64,000 nucleotides of DNA from Calothrix parasitica NIES-267 (GTDB lineage Bacteria > Cyanobacteriota > Cyanobacteriia > Cyanobacteriales > Nostocaceae), in the NCBI RefSeq assembly GCF_002368095.1, contig NZ_AP018227.1, positions 291,178-355,177 on the forward strand, in the 5' to 3' direction. Both the position numbers and the translations under genes were made by a program. How positions within the stretch are numbered: position 1 is the first letter of the stretch; the number at the start of each line of letters is the position of its first letter. Positions 37,046 through 46,974 of the stretch are shown piece by piece. Under the pieces are notes generated by a model. The model was not told the origin of the DNA. It did no database searches and saw only the letters and a program-made list of their open reading frames with translations.

Positions 37046-38115
37046 TAACCGTAAACTTTCAGATAATAATCTTGATACTCTTGGGATAGTAAAGGTTTCC
37101 ACCATTGGCTGTTATTGAGATACCACTCTACTGTTAGACGCAAACCTTCTTCAATCGTTACTGAAGGAGTCCAACCCAGATGAGTTTTGATTTTGGTTGC
37201 ATTAATTGCATATCTGCGGTCGTGCCCCGGTCTATCTTTGACAAAGGTAATTAATTTTCCTGTTGGCTCTACTGGCAAATCAGGTGCAAATTTATCCATT
37301 AGCTGGCACAACATATGAACTAAGCTAATATTTTCAACTTCGTTATTACCGCCAATATTGTACATTTCACCCGGTGAACCATTATTAATTACTACATCTA
37401 AAGCACTGCAATGGTCGCCGACATAAAGCCAGTCTCGCACGTTTTTACCGTCACCATAAACTGGTAATTGTTTACCTAGTAAAGCGTTAATACACATTAA
37501 GGGAATTAACTTTTCTGGAAACTGGTAGGGACCATAATTATTAGAACAGTTTGTAATAATTGTTGGTAATTCGTAGGTATGATAATAAGCTCTAACTAAA
37601 TGGTCGCTACCAGCTTTTGATGCTGAATAGGGGCTATTGGGAGCATAAGCTGTAGTTTCCGTAAAAGGTGGGTCTTTTGGACTCAAGCTACCATAAACTT
37701 CGTCGGTAGAAACGTGTAGAAAACGATAATTTTCTGGTTTATCTTGAGCTAGCCAATATTGACGAAAAGCTTCTAAAAGCGTGTAAGTTCCCACAACATT
37801 AGTTTGTACAAAAGCACCGGGACCTAGAATTGACCTATCCACATGGGACTCAGCAGCAAAATGGGCTATGATATCTATTTTTTCGGATTCCAGAATTTCT
37901 TTGATTAAAGAAATATCACAAATATCTCCTTTAATAAAGCGAAAATTATCTTTCGCTTCTAAAGAAGTTAGATTAGTGGGATTTCCTGCGTAAGTAAGTA
38001 TGTCTAATACTACCAATCTGTCATTTGGGTAATTATCGCACCAATGATGTACAAAATTAGAACCAATAAACCCCGCACCACCCGTTACCAACAATCTACG
38101 ACTCATTAAATTCAC
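37045..38115 (-). CDS. rfbB: dTDP-glucose 4,6-dehydratase
   Basis: 356 residues. The second step of dTDP-rhamnose synthesis. An extended SDR enzyme: NAD loop GGAGFIGSNFVHH, AAESHVDRSI, HVSTDEVYG, catalytic YSASKAGSDHLV (Tyr-x-x-x-Lys) and NCSNNYGPYQFPEKLIP. Start at 38115 (MNLMSRRLLVTGG); the ATG three codons later is also possible. No rfbA, rfbC or rfbD is adjacent. Confidence 0.95.
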   Translation of the reverse strand: MNLMSRRLLVTGGAGFIGSNFVHHWCDNYPNDRLVVLDILTYAGNPTNLTSLEAKDNFRFIKGDICDISLIKEILESEKIDIIAHFAAESHVDRSILGPGAFVQTNVVGTYTLLEAFRQYWLAQDKPENYRFLHVSTDEVYGSLSPKDPPFTETTAYAPNSPYSASKAGSDHLVRAYYHTYELPTIITNCSNNYGPYQFPEKLIPLMCINALLGKQLPVYGDGKNVRDWLYVGDHCSALDVVINNGSPGEMYNIGGNNEVENISLVHMLCQLMDKFAPDLPVEPTGKLITFVKDRPGHDRRYAINATKIKTHLGWTPSVTIEEGLRLTVEWYLNNSQWWKPLLSQEYQDYYLKVYG

Positions 38116-38271
38116 TACTCAGTACAGTGCAGAATTAATTTAACATTTCGTTTGAGTAAGAAGCAGGGATTAAGGATTAAGGATTAAGAATTAATATCAC
38201 TAGAACTACTTTTCTTCTTATAAAGGATTTATAAATAAATAGAGAATTGCAAAATATCAATTCTTAATATC

Positions 38272-39126
38272 CTATTCTCTATTACCCAAACCAAATTGCT
38301 TCACAATGATATTATCAAGAATTCGTTTGGGAAGTAATCTCGCAATCGTCCAATCAAAGAAATGATTGGGAACAATGGGATAGCGAACCCGAGGTTTTGC
38401 AACTGTCAAAGTTTTCCAAATTAATTCTCCCACAGCTTCCACGGAATAACCGGAGCGTCCTTTTTCTAATGCATAATCTAGAAATTTCTTACTTGGAATT
38501 GCAAATTTTGTATTTTCATATTGAGAAAAATCCATTTTTTCGGCTTTATCCCAAATTGGTGTCACTACCGAACCCGGCCCAATTATAATTACATCTATTC
38601 CATAAACTGTAAGTTCGCGACGTAAAGCTTCCGAAATTGCTTCCAATCCAAACTTTGATGCACTATAAGCTCCGAGGAAGGGTGAAGAAATTTTTCCACC
38701 AACCGAACTTATATTAATAATTCTTCCCGGTTTTCCTTGAAAAGTAGAATCAGTTCCTAGCAAAGGTAAAAAAGCCTGGGTGACAATTAATTGTCCAATT
38801 AAATTAACTTCGATTTGTTTTCTAAAATCTGCAATCGGTTGATGCATCAATGGACCACCAATCGCAATTCCAGCATTATTTACTAAGCCAAGTAAGTTAT
38901 TACCATTAATTTGATTGCGAACTTGCTCGACACCTTCACATATAGATTCTTCGTCAGTTACATCGAAAATTAAAGGTGTAAAACTATCGCCAAATTCATT
39001 AGTTAAACGTTCTGCATCAACTGAATTACGAACGCTACCAAATACATGAATTCCTTTGCTGGTTAATATTTTCAATGCACCCCAGCCGATACCAGTAGAA
39101 ACACCAGTTATAACAACGTTTTGCAT
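38272..39126 (-). CDS. SDR-family oxidoreductase
   Basis: 284 residues. Classical SDR: GVSTGIGWGALK cofactor loop, NNAGIAIGG, ISSVGG and catalytic YSASKFGLEA. The C-terminal VGELIWKTLTVAKPRVRYPIVPN resembles retinol-dehydrogenase-like SDRs. It is the second gene behind another SDR (39212-40045) with 85 bp between, both divergent from a TetR regulator. The substrate is unknown. Confidence 0.88.
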   Translation of the reverse strand: MQNVVITGVSTGIGWGALKILTSKGIHVFGSVRNSVDAERLTNEFGDSFTPLIFDVTDEESICEGVEQVRNQINGNNLLGLVNNAGIAIGGPLMHQPIADFRKQIEVNLIGQLIVTQAFLPLLGTDSTFQGKPGRIINISSVGGKISSPFLGAYSASKFGLEAISEALRRELTVYGIDVIIIGPGSVVTPIWDKAEKMDFSQYENTKFAIPSKKFLDYALEKGRSGYSVEAVGELIWKTLTVAKPRVRYPIVPNHFFDWTIARLLPKRILDNIIVKQFGLGNRE

Positions 39127-39211
39127 GTTAAAAAAACTTAAGATTTAATAATTTGAAATTAGCAATTAGAACTTAGAAGTTATCTTAACTTTTTTGACTT
39201 TAATTTACTGT

Positions 39212-40045
39212 TCATTGTCTACTTTTAATTACTGATAAAATCACTTTGTCAAAAGCTTTATCAGATAGCAACCAGTGTAGGAATAAGAAAATTTTGGCTT
39301 CTGTTGGTGCTACATAACGATTTTTTGGTTTTTTAGCTTTAATAGCTTTTGAGATAATCTCAGAAATAGCTTCCGGTCCAACAGCATTTTTATAAGATTG
39401 ATTCATCATTTTTATCCATATATTTCTCCAATCTTGATAAATCTCTGTCTTGGCTGTTTTTTCTATCTGCTGCATCACAACATCGTCAAATTCTGTTTTG
39501 ATTGGCCCAGGTTCTATTACAATTACATCAATTCCAAACTGCTTTACTTCCAATCTTAACGCGTCGGAAAGTGCTTCTAGAGCGTGTTTGCTAGCATTGT
39601 ACCACCCACTCATTGGCGTACTAATCTGCCCAGCTATCGAGGAGATATTTATGATTTTACCCGAACCTTCTTCCCGCATTTTTGGTAAGACAAGTTGAGT
39701 TAAACGCATTAATCCAAACACATTCACATCAAATTGACGACGTGCTTCTTGTGGTGAAATTTCTTCTAAAGCACCGTGAGAGCCATAACCAGCATTATTC
39801 ACTAATACATCTATTCTTCCTTGCTGTTGAATAATTTCATTAATAACAGTCTGAATTGATTCTTCATTGGTTATATCCAAAGAAATTGGAATGATTCCGC
39901 GTTCTTTCAACTCTGTCATCTTGTCTAAACGACGCGCTGCTGCATAAACTTGATATCCTTCGTCAGCAAGCTGTATGGCTGTAAGTTTACCTATTCCGCT
40001 GGAAGCACCAGTAATAAGCACAACTCTTTTTTCTGTATTATTCAT
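39212..40045 (-). CDS. SDR-family oxidoreductase
   Basis: 277 residues. GASSGIGKLTAIQLA cofactor loop, NNAGYGSHGALEE, ISSIAG and catalytic YNASKHALEA, then VIEPGPIKTEF. About the same length and plan as the next gene downstream, so the two may be old duplicates. The start lies 315 bp from the divergent tetR-type gene, which makes regulation by that protein plausible. Confidence 0.88.
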   Translation of the reverse strand: MNNTEKRVVLITGASSGIGKLTAIQLADEGYQVYAAARRLDKMTELKERGIIPISLDITNEESIQTVINEIIQQQGRIDVLVNNAGYGSHGALEEISPQEARRQFDVNVFGLMRLTQLVLPKMREEGSGKIINISSIAGQISTPMSGWYNASKHALEALSDALRLEVKQFGIDVIVIEPGPIKTEFDDVVMQQIEKTAKTEIYQDWRNIWIKMMNQSYKNAVGPEAISEIISKAIKAKKPKNRYVAPTEAKIFLFLHWLLSDKAFDKVILSVIKSRQ

Positions 40046-40360
40046 TATTGGCTATTCTCTTCTAAACAATCTGACACTTTTTATATAATATGTCATAAAA
40101 ACAGAAATCTGCCATGTAAGCAAATTGGCTTTAAAATTTTTGGTGTTGCTGATTAAAAATGAATAGCCCTCTAACCCCCAATGTAAGGGGGATTTAAGAG
40201 GCTTAACTGTCCGCAGAAAAGTAAATTCATATTTCAATATGGCTGACGGTTGCGCTTCAGCAACGCCAAATTTTTCGTCTACTTCCTACTCACCTGTATT
40301 ACCTTCATGTTGATAAACTTGTTTTGAATTCAAAATCTCGGAAACCACTTCCTTTAAAAA
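40046..40360. other. Divergent promoter region between SDR and tetR-type genes
   Basis: Contains a CCTCTAACCCCC / GGGGGATTTAAGAGG inverted pair at about 40168-40200 (a dispersed-repeat type) and a GCGCTTCAGCAACGCC remnant near 40252. The TetR operator would be expected here, but I could not single out a convincing one. Confidence 0.5.
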
Positions 40361-40957
40361 ATGAACGATTCCCAGGAGACAAAAAAGAAAGCAATTTTGA
40401 AAGCTTCCTTTACAACCTTTCTACAATATGGTTTCCGACGTACTTCGATGGAAGATATTGCATCTTCAGTTGGTATCTCTCGTGCAGCGCTATATTTGCA
40501 CTTTAAAAATAAACAAGAAATTTTTCGCTCGCTTTCGCAAGATTTGCAAAATGAGGGATTGAATCGTGCCCAAATTGCTTTAAATCAAAAAAATAGTTTA
40601 GAGCAATGTTTGGTAGAAGCTTTTGAGAGCAGATACCTTGTTGAATTTTTCGATTCTATTTATACTTCCGCACATGGTGAAGAAATTATTGATATTAATA
40701 ATAGTATTGCGGCAGATATTTCGTTAGCAGCTCAAACTAAGTTTGAAGAAATGCTGATAGAAAGTTTAGAGGAAGCTGAAGCAGAGAAAAAGATTAGTCT
40801 GCAAAAAGCAGGTTTAAAAATTAATGAAGCTGCTGAGTTATTAATGTTAGCAGCAAACGGTTTAAAAATACCACCACCATCTGCGGATATTTTCCGAATT
40901 CGCTTGAAGAATTTAATTCGGTTGTTTGTCGAAGCAGTGAAATCTGAGAGTAATTAA
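40361..40957 (+). CDS. TetR/AcrR-family transcriptional regulator
   Basis: 198 residues. The N-terminal helix-turn-helix matches TetR: ILKASFTTFLQYGFRRTSME, DIASSVGISRAALYLHFKNKQEIF. The C-terminal ligand domain is not recognisable by family. It is divergent from two SDR genes, the usual layout for a TetR repressor controlling neighbouring enzymes; this regulatory link is inference. Confidence 0.9.
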   Translation: MNDSQETKKKAILKASFTTFLQYGFRRTSMEDIASSVGISRAALYLHFKNKQEIFRSLSQDLQNEGLNRAQIALNQKNSLEQCLVEAFESRYLVEFFDSIYTSAHGEEIIDINNSIAADISLAAQTKFEEMLIESLEEAEAEKKISLQKAGLKINEAAELLMLAANGLKIPPPSADIFRIRLKNLIRLFVEAVKSESN

Positions 40958-40974
40958 GGATGCTTCATATTTAT

Positions 40975-41020
40975 AGGAAGTAGGGAATAGGGAATAGGGA
41001 ATAGGAAGTAGGGAACAGAG
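40975..41020. repeat. Heptamer tandem repeat (STRR-like)
   Basis: GGAAGTAGGGAATAGGGAAT-type units, about six copies of a GGGAATA heptamer with variants. Confidence 0.8.
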
Positions 41021-41113
41021 AGTGGTTATTTTTTGCGGGAGTAGATAAATCTCAGTCAAAATTGGGAATAATAAATAAAACATTTTTATCTACATCAATT
41101 AATCTAAAAAAAT

Positions 41114-42061
41114 ATGAAATTTAATCAATCTAAAATTAAACCTAAAAATCCTTTATCTATAGCCTTACTGCTGCTATTAATTACCACTATTGCTTGTAGT
41201 AAAACAGGAACTCCCGCGACCGAAAAATCTGGGTCAGTTCAAATCAACAATAACGAAACTCTTTCTACACCAAGAGACTATTTTAACCGAGCAGAAGACC
41301 AATTAAAACAAGGTGACTTAGAGGGAGCAATTCTTGATTACACTCAAGCTATCAACCTCAAACCGGAATTTATCCAAGCTTATAATTCCCGTGGTTTAGC
41401 GCATCGAAAAGCAAGAAACTACCAAAAAGCAATTGCTGATTACAACCAAGCAATCAAAATCAATCCTAAATATGCTGAAGCTTTGAATAACAGGGGTTTA
41501 GCTCATTATTATCTCCAGGATTATCAACAAGCAATTGCTGATTTTAACCAAGCACTCAAAATTAACCCAAGACTAGCTACAGCTTATAGTAATCGAGGTC
41601 TTGTGTATCGCAATTTGAAAGATTATCAAAAGGCTATAAATGATTACGACCAAGCAATTAAACTAGACCCCAAATACGACACAGCTTATAACAATCGTGG
41701 TAACGCTTACAATTATTTAAAAGATTATCAGAAAGCAATAGTAGATTTTAATCAAGCAATTATGCTTAATCCTCGAAATACTAATGCTTATAATAATCGA
41801 GGATTTGTTTATACCGAATTAAAAGACTATCAAAAAGCAGTTGCTGACTTTTCCCGAGTCCTCGAAATAGATTCTCAAAACTCCTTAGCTTATTACAACC
41901 GTGCTTACGTTTATGAAAGTTTAGGAAATAAGACCCAAGCAATTGCTGATTTTAAACAAGCAGCAACCCTTTATCAACAGCAGGGAAACTTGAAAGACTA
42001 TCAAGAAGCACTCCAGCGAATTGAAAAACTAAATAGTGAGGAGTTAAAAGTTAAAAGTTAG
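41114..42061 (+). CDS. TPR-repeat lipoprotein
   Basis: 315 residues. Lipoprotein signal with lipobox ITTIACSK (Cys near residue 29). After a short linker come about seven TPR units (from about 55), each of the NRGLAYxxLKDYQKAIADYNQAIKLNPKY kind. Likely anchored in a membrane as a protein-interaction platform. The last codons (NSEELKVKS) run into heptamer-like sequence GAGTTAAAAGTTAAAAG, so the C-terminus was probably extended by a repeat. Confidence 0.9.
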   Translation: MKFNQSKIKPKNPLSIALLLLLITTIACSKTGTPATEKSGSVQINNNETLSTPRDYFNRAEDQLKQGDLEGAILDYTQAINLKPEFIQAYNSRGLAHRKARNYQKAIADYNQAIKINPKYAEALNNRGLAHYYLQDYQQAIADFNQALKINPRLATAYSNRGLVYRNLKDYQKAINDYDQAIKLDPKYDTAYNNRGNAYNYLKDYQKAIVDFNQAIMLNPRNTNAYNNRGFVYTELKDYQKAVADFSRVLEIDSQNSLAYYNRAYVYESLGNKTQAIADFKQAATLYQQQGNLKDYQEALQRIEKLNSEELKVKS

Positions 42062-42101
42062 TAGTTGTTTAGCAGTAATATGTGAATTTCTCGAATAGCT
42101 A

Positions 42102-42291
42102 AGAGGATGTTTTGAAAGTTGAATTTAATACCTTACCTGGCGACTGTAAGTCGCGGCTACACATACAAAACCCACCTATGTCCTATCGGACACGCTGCGC
42201 TAACGTGGGTTATAAATTTTTACTACCACGGAGGTGGACTTTGCCTGTGTAGTAGCGGTTTTAACCGCCGGATATTTTTAAAACATCTTCT
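42102..42291. repeat. MITE-like repeat, family B, copy 2 (interrupted)
   Basis: 190 bp. Same organisation as 9204-9368 (AGAGGATGTTTT ... AAAACATCTTCT ends, GCGGTTTTAACCGC), and longer by exactly the 25 bp inserted at 42181-42205. Confidence 0.88.
42181..42205. repeat. Very small palindromic repeat nested in a family B element
   Basis: Reads (TG)TCCTATCGGACACGCTGCGC followed by TAACG. The same unit, with a different loop, interrupts the family A element at 52843-52870. Confidence 0.85.
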
Positions 42292-42601
42292 AACTGTAGA
42301 GCTAGTCATGGGGGGACTTCCCCCCCCAACAAAAATGGGAAAAACTTTAGGTTATTTGAAAGAAGCTGAAAAGCTTGCTATACCTGAAGTTTCTTAGAAG
42401 ACGTAATATTTTATGTCTCTACATTTTTATTAATTGCGTACAAATATCATTAATTCTTATCAACGACAGGCAATGTATCACAAAATTATTTGTTCTCAGT
42501 AACTAATAAAATATTGTATTCTATTTTACTTGTACTTTGTCTATTAAGGGATGTAAGTTCTTGTATTAATAGTAAGTTCGCTTTATTTAAACTCAACAGT
42601 T

Positions 42602-42802
42602 ATGAAAATTTTATACTGCATTTTGCCGCTATTGATTTCAGTAGCGTCACCTTCGTTTGTCCAAAATTATATATCTTCCCTAGAAACAAATAAATTTGAG
42701 ATTCACAAACAAGCGCAATCCAAATCTCGAAGACCAAAAAAGCGTCATCGTGGAAGCGGTCGTCGGTATTATTATAAAATTCATAAAGTCGGTAATTCTT
42801 AA
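42602..42802 (+). CDS. Possible small secreted basic peptide
   Basis: 66 residues. A hydrophobic leader (KILYCILPLLISVASPSFV) is followed by a very basic C-terminus (SKSRRPKKRHRGSGRRYYY). No good ribosome-binding site and no family recognised. It could be real because the signal-peptide-plus-basic-tail layout is not random-looking, but evidence is thin. Confidence 0.35.
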   Translation: MKILYCILPLLISVASPSFVQNYISSLETNKFEIHKQAQSKSRRPKKRHRGSGRRYYYKIHKVGNS

Positions 42803-42813
42803 TGATGCATAAA

Positions 42814-42837
42814 AATCCCCCTTTTTTTTGGGGGGTT
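42814..42837. terminator. Hairpin between convergent genes
   Basis: AATCCCCC and GGGGGGTT arms around eight T. It lies between the small gene at 42602 and the HD gene ending at 42862. Confidence 0.35.
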
Positions 42838-42861
42838 GATAATCCATTGTAATTAATCTAT

Positions 42862-43455
42862 TCAGCAACTCCTCAATTCTTTCAACTTACTAAATATCAG
42901 TTTCAACTCTATCGAAGATAAACTTTTATTTACAGAAGTAAAAAACATAGATAAATCGGCAAATCCTTGGTGTTCGTAAACGCTAGCTTGTAAAACCATT
43001 TCTAATTTGTCAAGCTGTTTAACAAACTGCGATTCTGCTGATTCACCTATCTCGTATTCTTCCCACAATGCTATCCACTTAAATCCATTAGGAAGTTTTT
43101 CCAAAACCTTCGTTACAGATTGTTTTTCTAAGTTATATTTATCCTTTTTATCAATATTATCTGTTGGAGTAAAATCTCCTGCATAAATCTCTCCTAAGTC
43201 ATGAATCAGAGCCATCCTAACTACTTGGGCAGTATCTAATTCTGTAGAATATTCATCAGCGAAAAGCAAAGCTAACAAAGCAAGACAAAAAGAATGTTCG
43301 GCGACGCTTTCGCAATTTTCTAATGAAATTCCGTTATGCAACCAACCTTGACGATAAAGCTGTTTTAATTGAACGAATTCAAAGTAAGCTTCGATTATTG
43401 GTAAAGTATCTTTACCCTGTAGAAAATTAATCGGTAAATCTGCTTTTGTTTTCAT
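42862..43455 (-). CDS. HD-domain phosphohydrolase
   Basis: 197 residues. HD motif order SVAEHSFCLALLALL ... RMALIHDLGEIYAGD (His, His-Asp) with a downstream Asp near VKQLDKLEMVLQA, as in YfbR-like 5'-nucleotidases and related HD hydrolases that act on nucleotides. Single gene. Confidence 0.87.
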   Translation of the reverse strand: MKTKADLPINFLQGKDTLPIIEAYFEFVQLKQLYRQGWLHNGISLENCESVAEHSFCLALLALLFADEYSTELDTAQVVRMALIHDLGEIYAGDFTPTDNIDKKDKYNLEKQSVTKVLEKLPNGFKWIALWEEYEIGESAESQFVKQLDKLEMVLQASVYEHQGFADLSMFFTSVNKSLSSIELKLIFSKLKELRSC

Positions 43456-43634
43456 CTTTGTTATTAGTTATTAGCTGTTAGTTGTTCACCGGTCGGCTGT
43501 GAATCCTTAGTGACCGGCTAAATATTAACCTTTAACCTTTAACCCTTGACCTTCAAACTTAACCACAAATCTTAAAATACAAAGGCGCTTGCTTCATGAT
43601 ATAAATTTTCTTACTTCTTTTATAAGAAAATAAT

Positions 43635-45404
43635 ATGCGTATTTTATCTCGCTCAATTCTTTTATTTATCGTTGTTTTTTACACGCAAATTGCTAGTGCT
43701 GCCTTCAAACAACCTCTGCGCGGGAAAAGAGCAATGGTGGTTTCAGCCCATCCTTTGGCAAGCGATGCAGGGTTGGAAATGCTACAAGAAGGCGGAAATG
43801 CTATTGATGCTGCTGTAGCGACTACTTTTGCAATTTCGGTTGTGGAGCCTTTTTCTGCTGGAATCGGTGGTGGTGGTTTTTTGCTGTTGCGTAATTCAAG
43901 ACATCGCAAAATAAAAGCTTTGGACTTTCGCGAACGCGCTCCGTTAAAAGCTACGAAAAATATGTACCTGGACGATAAAGGTAAGGTACGTAGAGATGCA
44001 AGTATTAATGGTTATTTGGCTGTGGGTACACCGGGAACTGTTGCGGGTATGTATGAAGTTCACCGTCGCTACGGTAAGTTACCTTGGAAAACGGTTGTTG
44101 AGCCTTCGGTTAAATTAGCTAAGGATGGTTTTGTTGTCAGCAATAGGTTTGTTAATGCTGTCAAAAGACGTAAGAAAATGATTGCTAGCAACCAAGAAGC
44201 AAGAAAAATTTTTACTCGCGGTGGTAACTATTATCAACCGGGAGAAAAACTCGTACAGCGAGATTTGGGAGAAACTCTACAAGAGATTGCATCCAATCCT
44301 CAAAGCTTCTATACGGGAAAAATTGCTCGCGCTATAAGCGATGATATGGCGAAAAATGGCGGTTTAATTACTAATAACGATTTAAAATCCTATAAACCGA
44401 TTTGGCGAGAACCAGTCTGCGGTAATTTTCGTAAAGCTAGAGTTTGTTCAATGCCGCCACCATCATCGGGAGGCATTCATTTATTGCAGATGTTAAACAT
44501 TATCGGCGATACTGATTTAAAATCTCTAGGATGGCATCACCCTGACGCGATACACTTGATGGCTGAAGCAATGCGAATTGCTTATGCAGACCGTTCGGAA
44601 TATTTAGGTGACCCCGATTTTGTCAAAGTTCCCCAACAACAGCTGATAAATTCAGAATATGCAAAACTGCGCCGTCAGCAAATTGATATGCAGCGTGCAA
44701 AGCCTTCAACTCAAGTAAAGCCGGTTAGTAAAGAGACGCTACAGAAATTTAGTCAAACTAAACCATCTAGATTATTACCTGCAACCAGCAATCCAAAATC
44801 CAAAACTAATAAATATCGCGAATCGACGGAAACCAGTCATTTAACAGTTATTGACGAACAACTTAACGCTGTAAGTCTAACGTTTACTATTAATTTAGGT
44901 TTTGGTGCAGGTGTGGTTACACCAGGAACGGGAATAGTTCTTAATAACGAAATGGATGATTTTTCCGCAGCACCAGGAGTTCCTAATGCTTTTGGCTTAG
45001 TGGGTAACGAAGCAAATTCCATCGCACCCTTGAAAACCCCCTTATCAAGCATGACTCCGACAATTGTCACCGAAAATGGCAGATTACGGATGGCTGTCGG
45101 AACTCCAGGAGGTAGCACTATCATTACCCAAGTACTACAAATTATTCTTAACGTCTTGGAATATGACATGGATGCAGCAGCAGCAGTTTCTGCATCCCGC
45201 ATACATCATCAATGGCTCCCCGACATGTTACGCGTTGAGCCTTGGGGTTTGGATGCACTGACTTTGCAAGAATTAAAACGACGAGGACACAAAATCAGGC
45301 AAACCAACCCCTGGGGTAACTCCAACCTAATTCTTGTCAAACCAGATGGCACCCTCGAAGGTGCTGCTGATTCGAGGGGTGGAGGTGAAGCTAAGGGGAT
45401 TTAA
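43635..45404 (+). CDS. ggt: Gamma-glutamyltransferase
   Basis: 589 residues. Signal peptide 1-22 (ILLFIVVFYTQIASAA). Breaks down glutathione in the periplasm; the precursor cuts itself before the catalytic Thr. That Thr is Thr-400 in TETSHLTVID; NNEMDDFSAAPG, PLSSMTPTIV and GTPGGSTIITQV form the small subunit's active-site loops. Large-subunit motif: GGNAIDAAVAT and GIGGGGFLLLR. The segment just before the cut, ATSNPKSKTNK, is encoded by an ATCCAAAATCCAAAA repeat. Length is normal. Confidence 0.95.
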   Translation: MRILSRSILLFIVVFYTQIASAAFKQPLRGKRAMVVSAHPLASDAGLEMLQEGGNAIDAAVATTFAISVVEPFSAGIGGGGFLLLRNSRHRKIKALDFRERAPLKATKNMYLDDKGKVRRDASINGYLAVGTPGTVAGMYEVHRRYGKLPWKTVVEPSVKLAKDGFVVSNRFVNAVKRRKKMIASNQEARKIFTRGGNYYQPGEKLVQRDLGETLQEIASNPQSFYTGKIARAISDDMAKNGGLITNNDLKSYKPIWREPVCGNFRKARVCSMPPPSSGGIHLLQMLNIIGDTDLKSLGWHHPDAIHLMAEAMRIAYADRSEYLGDPDFVKVPQQQLINSEYAKLRRQQIDMQRAKPSTQVKPVSKETLQKFSQTKPSRLLPATSNPKSKTNKYRESTETSHLTVIDEQLNAVSLTFTINLGFGAGVVTPGTGIVLNNEMDDFSAAPGVPNAFGLVGNEANSIAPLKTPLSSMTPTIVTENGRLRMAVGTPGGSTIITQVLQIILNVLEYDMDAAAAVSASRIHHQWLPDMLRVEPWGLDALTLQELKRRGHKIRQTNPWGNSNLILVKPDGTLEGAADSRGGGEAKGI

Positions 45405-45489
45405 TCATTGGGAGGAGACAAGGGGGCAAGGGGACAAGGAGAAGAATAATAACCTTTGACCTTTGACCCTTGACCTTAACTACTATTTT

Positions 45490-45744
45490 CTATTTACTTG
45501 AAATGTCTGAAGTGTTTGATGGTGAAAATTCGTTAGCTCGGGCGCTAGCTACTAATGTCCAACCTGCTTTTAATAGCTTTTGATAAGTTGCCCATCCTTT
45601 AGAACCACCCGGTATTTTATAATCTGGTACTGCAATTTGTCGAAAAGCGGTGTATGGTCGCCAAGGTTCGTTCGGTGCTGTTTGCAAGTGCAAAATTTTC
45701 TCTCCGCTTTGACCAGAGTTGGATAACCAGCACATTCTTTTCAT
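45490..45744 (-). CDS. Small conserved-looking hypothetical protein
   Basis: 84 residues, soluble, basic in the middle. WRPYTAFRQIAVPDYKIPGGSKGWATYQKLLKAGWTLV looks like a compact folded domain rather than a chance frame. No family name recognised. It ends within 86 bp of the convergent ggt gene. Confidence 0.6.
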   Translation of the reverse strand: MKRMCWLSNSGQSGEKILHLQTAPNEPWRPYTAFRQIAVPDYKIPGGSKGWATYQKLLKAGWTLVASARANEFSPSNTSDISSK

Positions 45745-46192
45745 ACAAGCTCCTTTGCATTTCGCATTTCATGCATGTTTACAGATATTTGTCAAGCAAT
45801 GCCTCACCCTTTCAGGATATTTTTCAAGAATGAGTTATAAAATATAAAAGATTTAATTTTCATTCCAAATTTTTTGGCAATGCTTTTTAGTGTTTGTTGA
45901 TACTTTTTAAGAGATGAAATCTATAATTTATTCTCTAGATAAAAACGAACCAAAAACAAAATAGTTTCTGGAATACAACAATAAATCACTAATTGCAAAC
46001 CTCTGCGTTTGTTCAATTTTATATGTATTTTTACTAAATGGGTGTATATTTAAATACGAATATAAAGTATAATTTGGCATTGCGAAATACGTATATTATA
46101 CGACTCGTTTTAATCACTAAAATTAAGCTTAATGCGGGTAAATTTAAGACTTTACTGGGAATAATTATGTGTTTGCTTGGTCTTTCTTTAAT
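45745..46192. other. Intergenic region, no gene seen
   Basis: 448 bp of AT-rich DNA with no repeat family recognised. Confidence 0.5.
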
Positions 46193-46786
46193 TTATGAGC
46201 TGGATGAAGCATAGAACGAATCGCCGATAATCTCACCTATTTGTTCTATTAATTTAGAATAAACATTCTCAGACATTGCTGGTTTTGCACCTTTAAGAGA
46301 AATTGATTTATTTAGGTCAATCCAAGATTTGCACCCACCATATCGCGGATGGTAGTCAACACATTGTTCTGTTGATAATTTGTATGTCCGCAACAACAGT
46401 AAGAACAAGGGTTTCTGAGGTTTCCACTGTTGGCGATCGCACACAAATTTTTTGCTCCAGATGTGGAATGGAAATAGAGCATTAATAATTGATTCGTCGA
46501 TGACGGGTAAGGTATGGGTGATTTGAGCGTAACTGCTAATCTTAACGCTTTCAGTTCTTAAACCAGGTGTAACCGGAATAACTTGATTGGAATAATCGGC
46601 TTTGAGCATCACAGCTTGTTGATGTTCGTATGTTGGGTAAAGTAAAACCCGGTCATGGGTAACTCTAAAATTCCCACCTTTTTCATGAATACCACCTTTG
46701 CGAAGCAGCATTATAGTCTTTCCAGTTTCTAAAGCATTAACAGCAACAGCCCATTCTTTTAGTGCGTTATTTATAGTTAATTCCAT
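46193..46786 (-). CDS. DUF1802 family protein
   Basis: 197 residues. Starts LTINNALKEWAVAVNALETGKTIMLLRKGGIHEKGGNF ... LYPTYEHQ, the signature of DUF1802, a family common in cyanobacteria. A second conserved part is LLLLRTYKLSTEQCVDYHPRYGGCKSW. Soluble; function unknown. Confidence 0.88.
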   Translation of the reverse strand: MELTINNALKEWAVAVNALETGKTIMLLRKGGIHEKGGNFRVTHDRVLLYPTYEHQQAVMLKADYSNQVIPVTPGLRTESVKISSYAQITHTLPVIDESIINALFPFHIWSKKFVCDRQQWKPQKPLFLLLLRTYKLSTEQCVDYHPRYGGCKSWIDLNKSISLKGAKPAMSENVYSKLIEQIGEIIGDSFYASSSS

Positions 46787-46974
46787 TTTGGATTTTGGAT
46801 TTGGGATTTTGGATTCTTATAGATAATCGTTACAGCAGATTTTCAGCAAATTTTTTATTTGAAACTTTGATGTTTCCTACTCCCTACTCCCTACTCCCTA
46901 TTCCCTAATCCGATTTGACTCCAATACCTTCAAATTGTGACACTATTTAAAAAACCTCACACAACAAATCAGTC
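46787..46974. repeat. Heptamer tandem repeats
   Basis: TTTTGGATTTGGGATTTTGG at about 46787-46815 and a run of TACTCCC units at about 46873-46907. The promoter of the next gene must lie in the remaining 60 bp. Confidence 0.7.

Noticed and set aside
42119..42397. 92-codon frame across the family B repeat
   Set aside because: Most of it is repeat DNA (terminal repeats and nested insert), so it is not a gene. The last ~20 codons (MGKTLGYLKEAEKLAIPEVS) may be a fragment, but nothing supports this.
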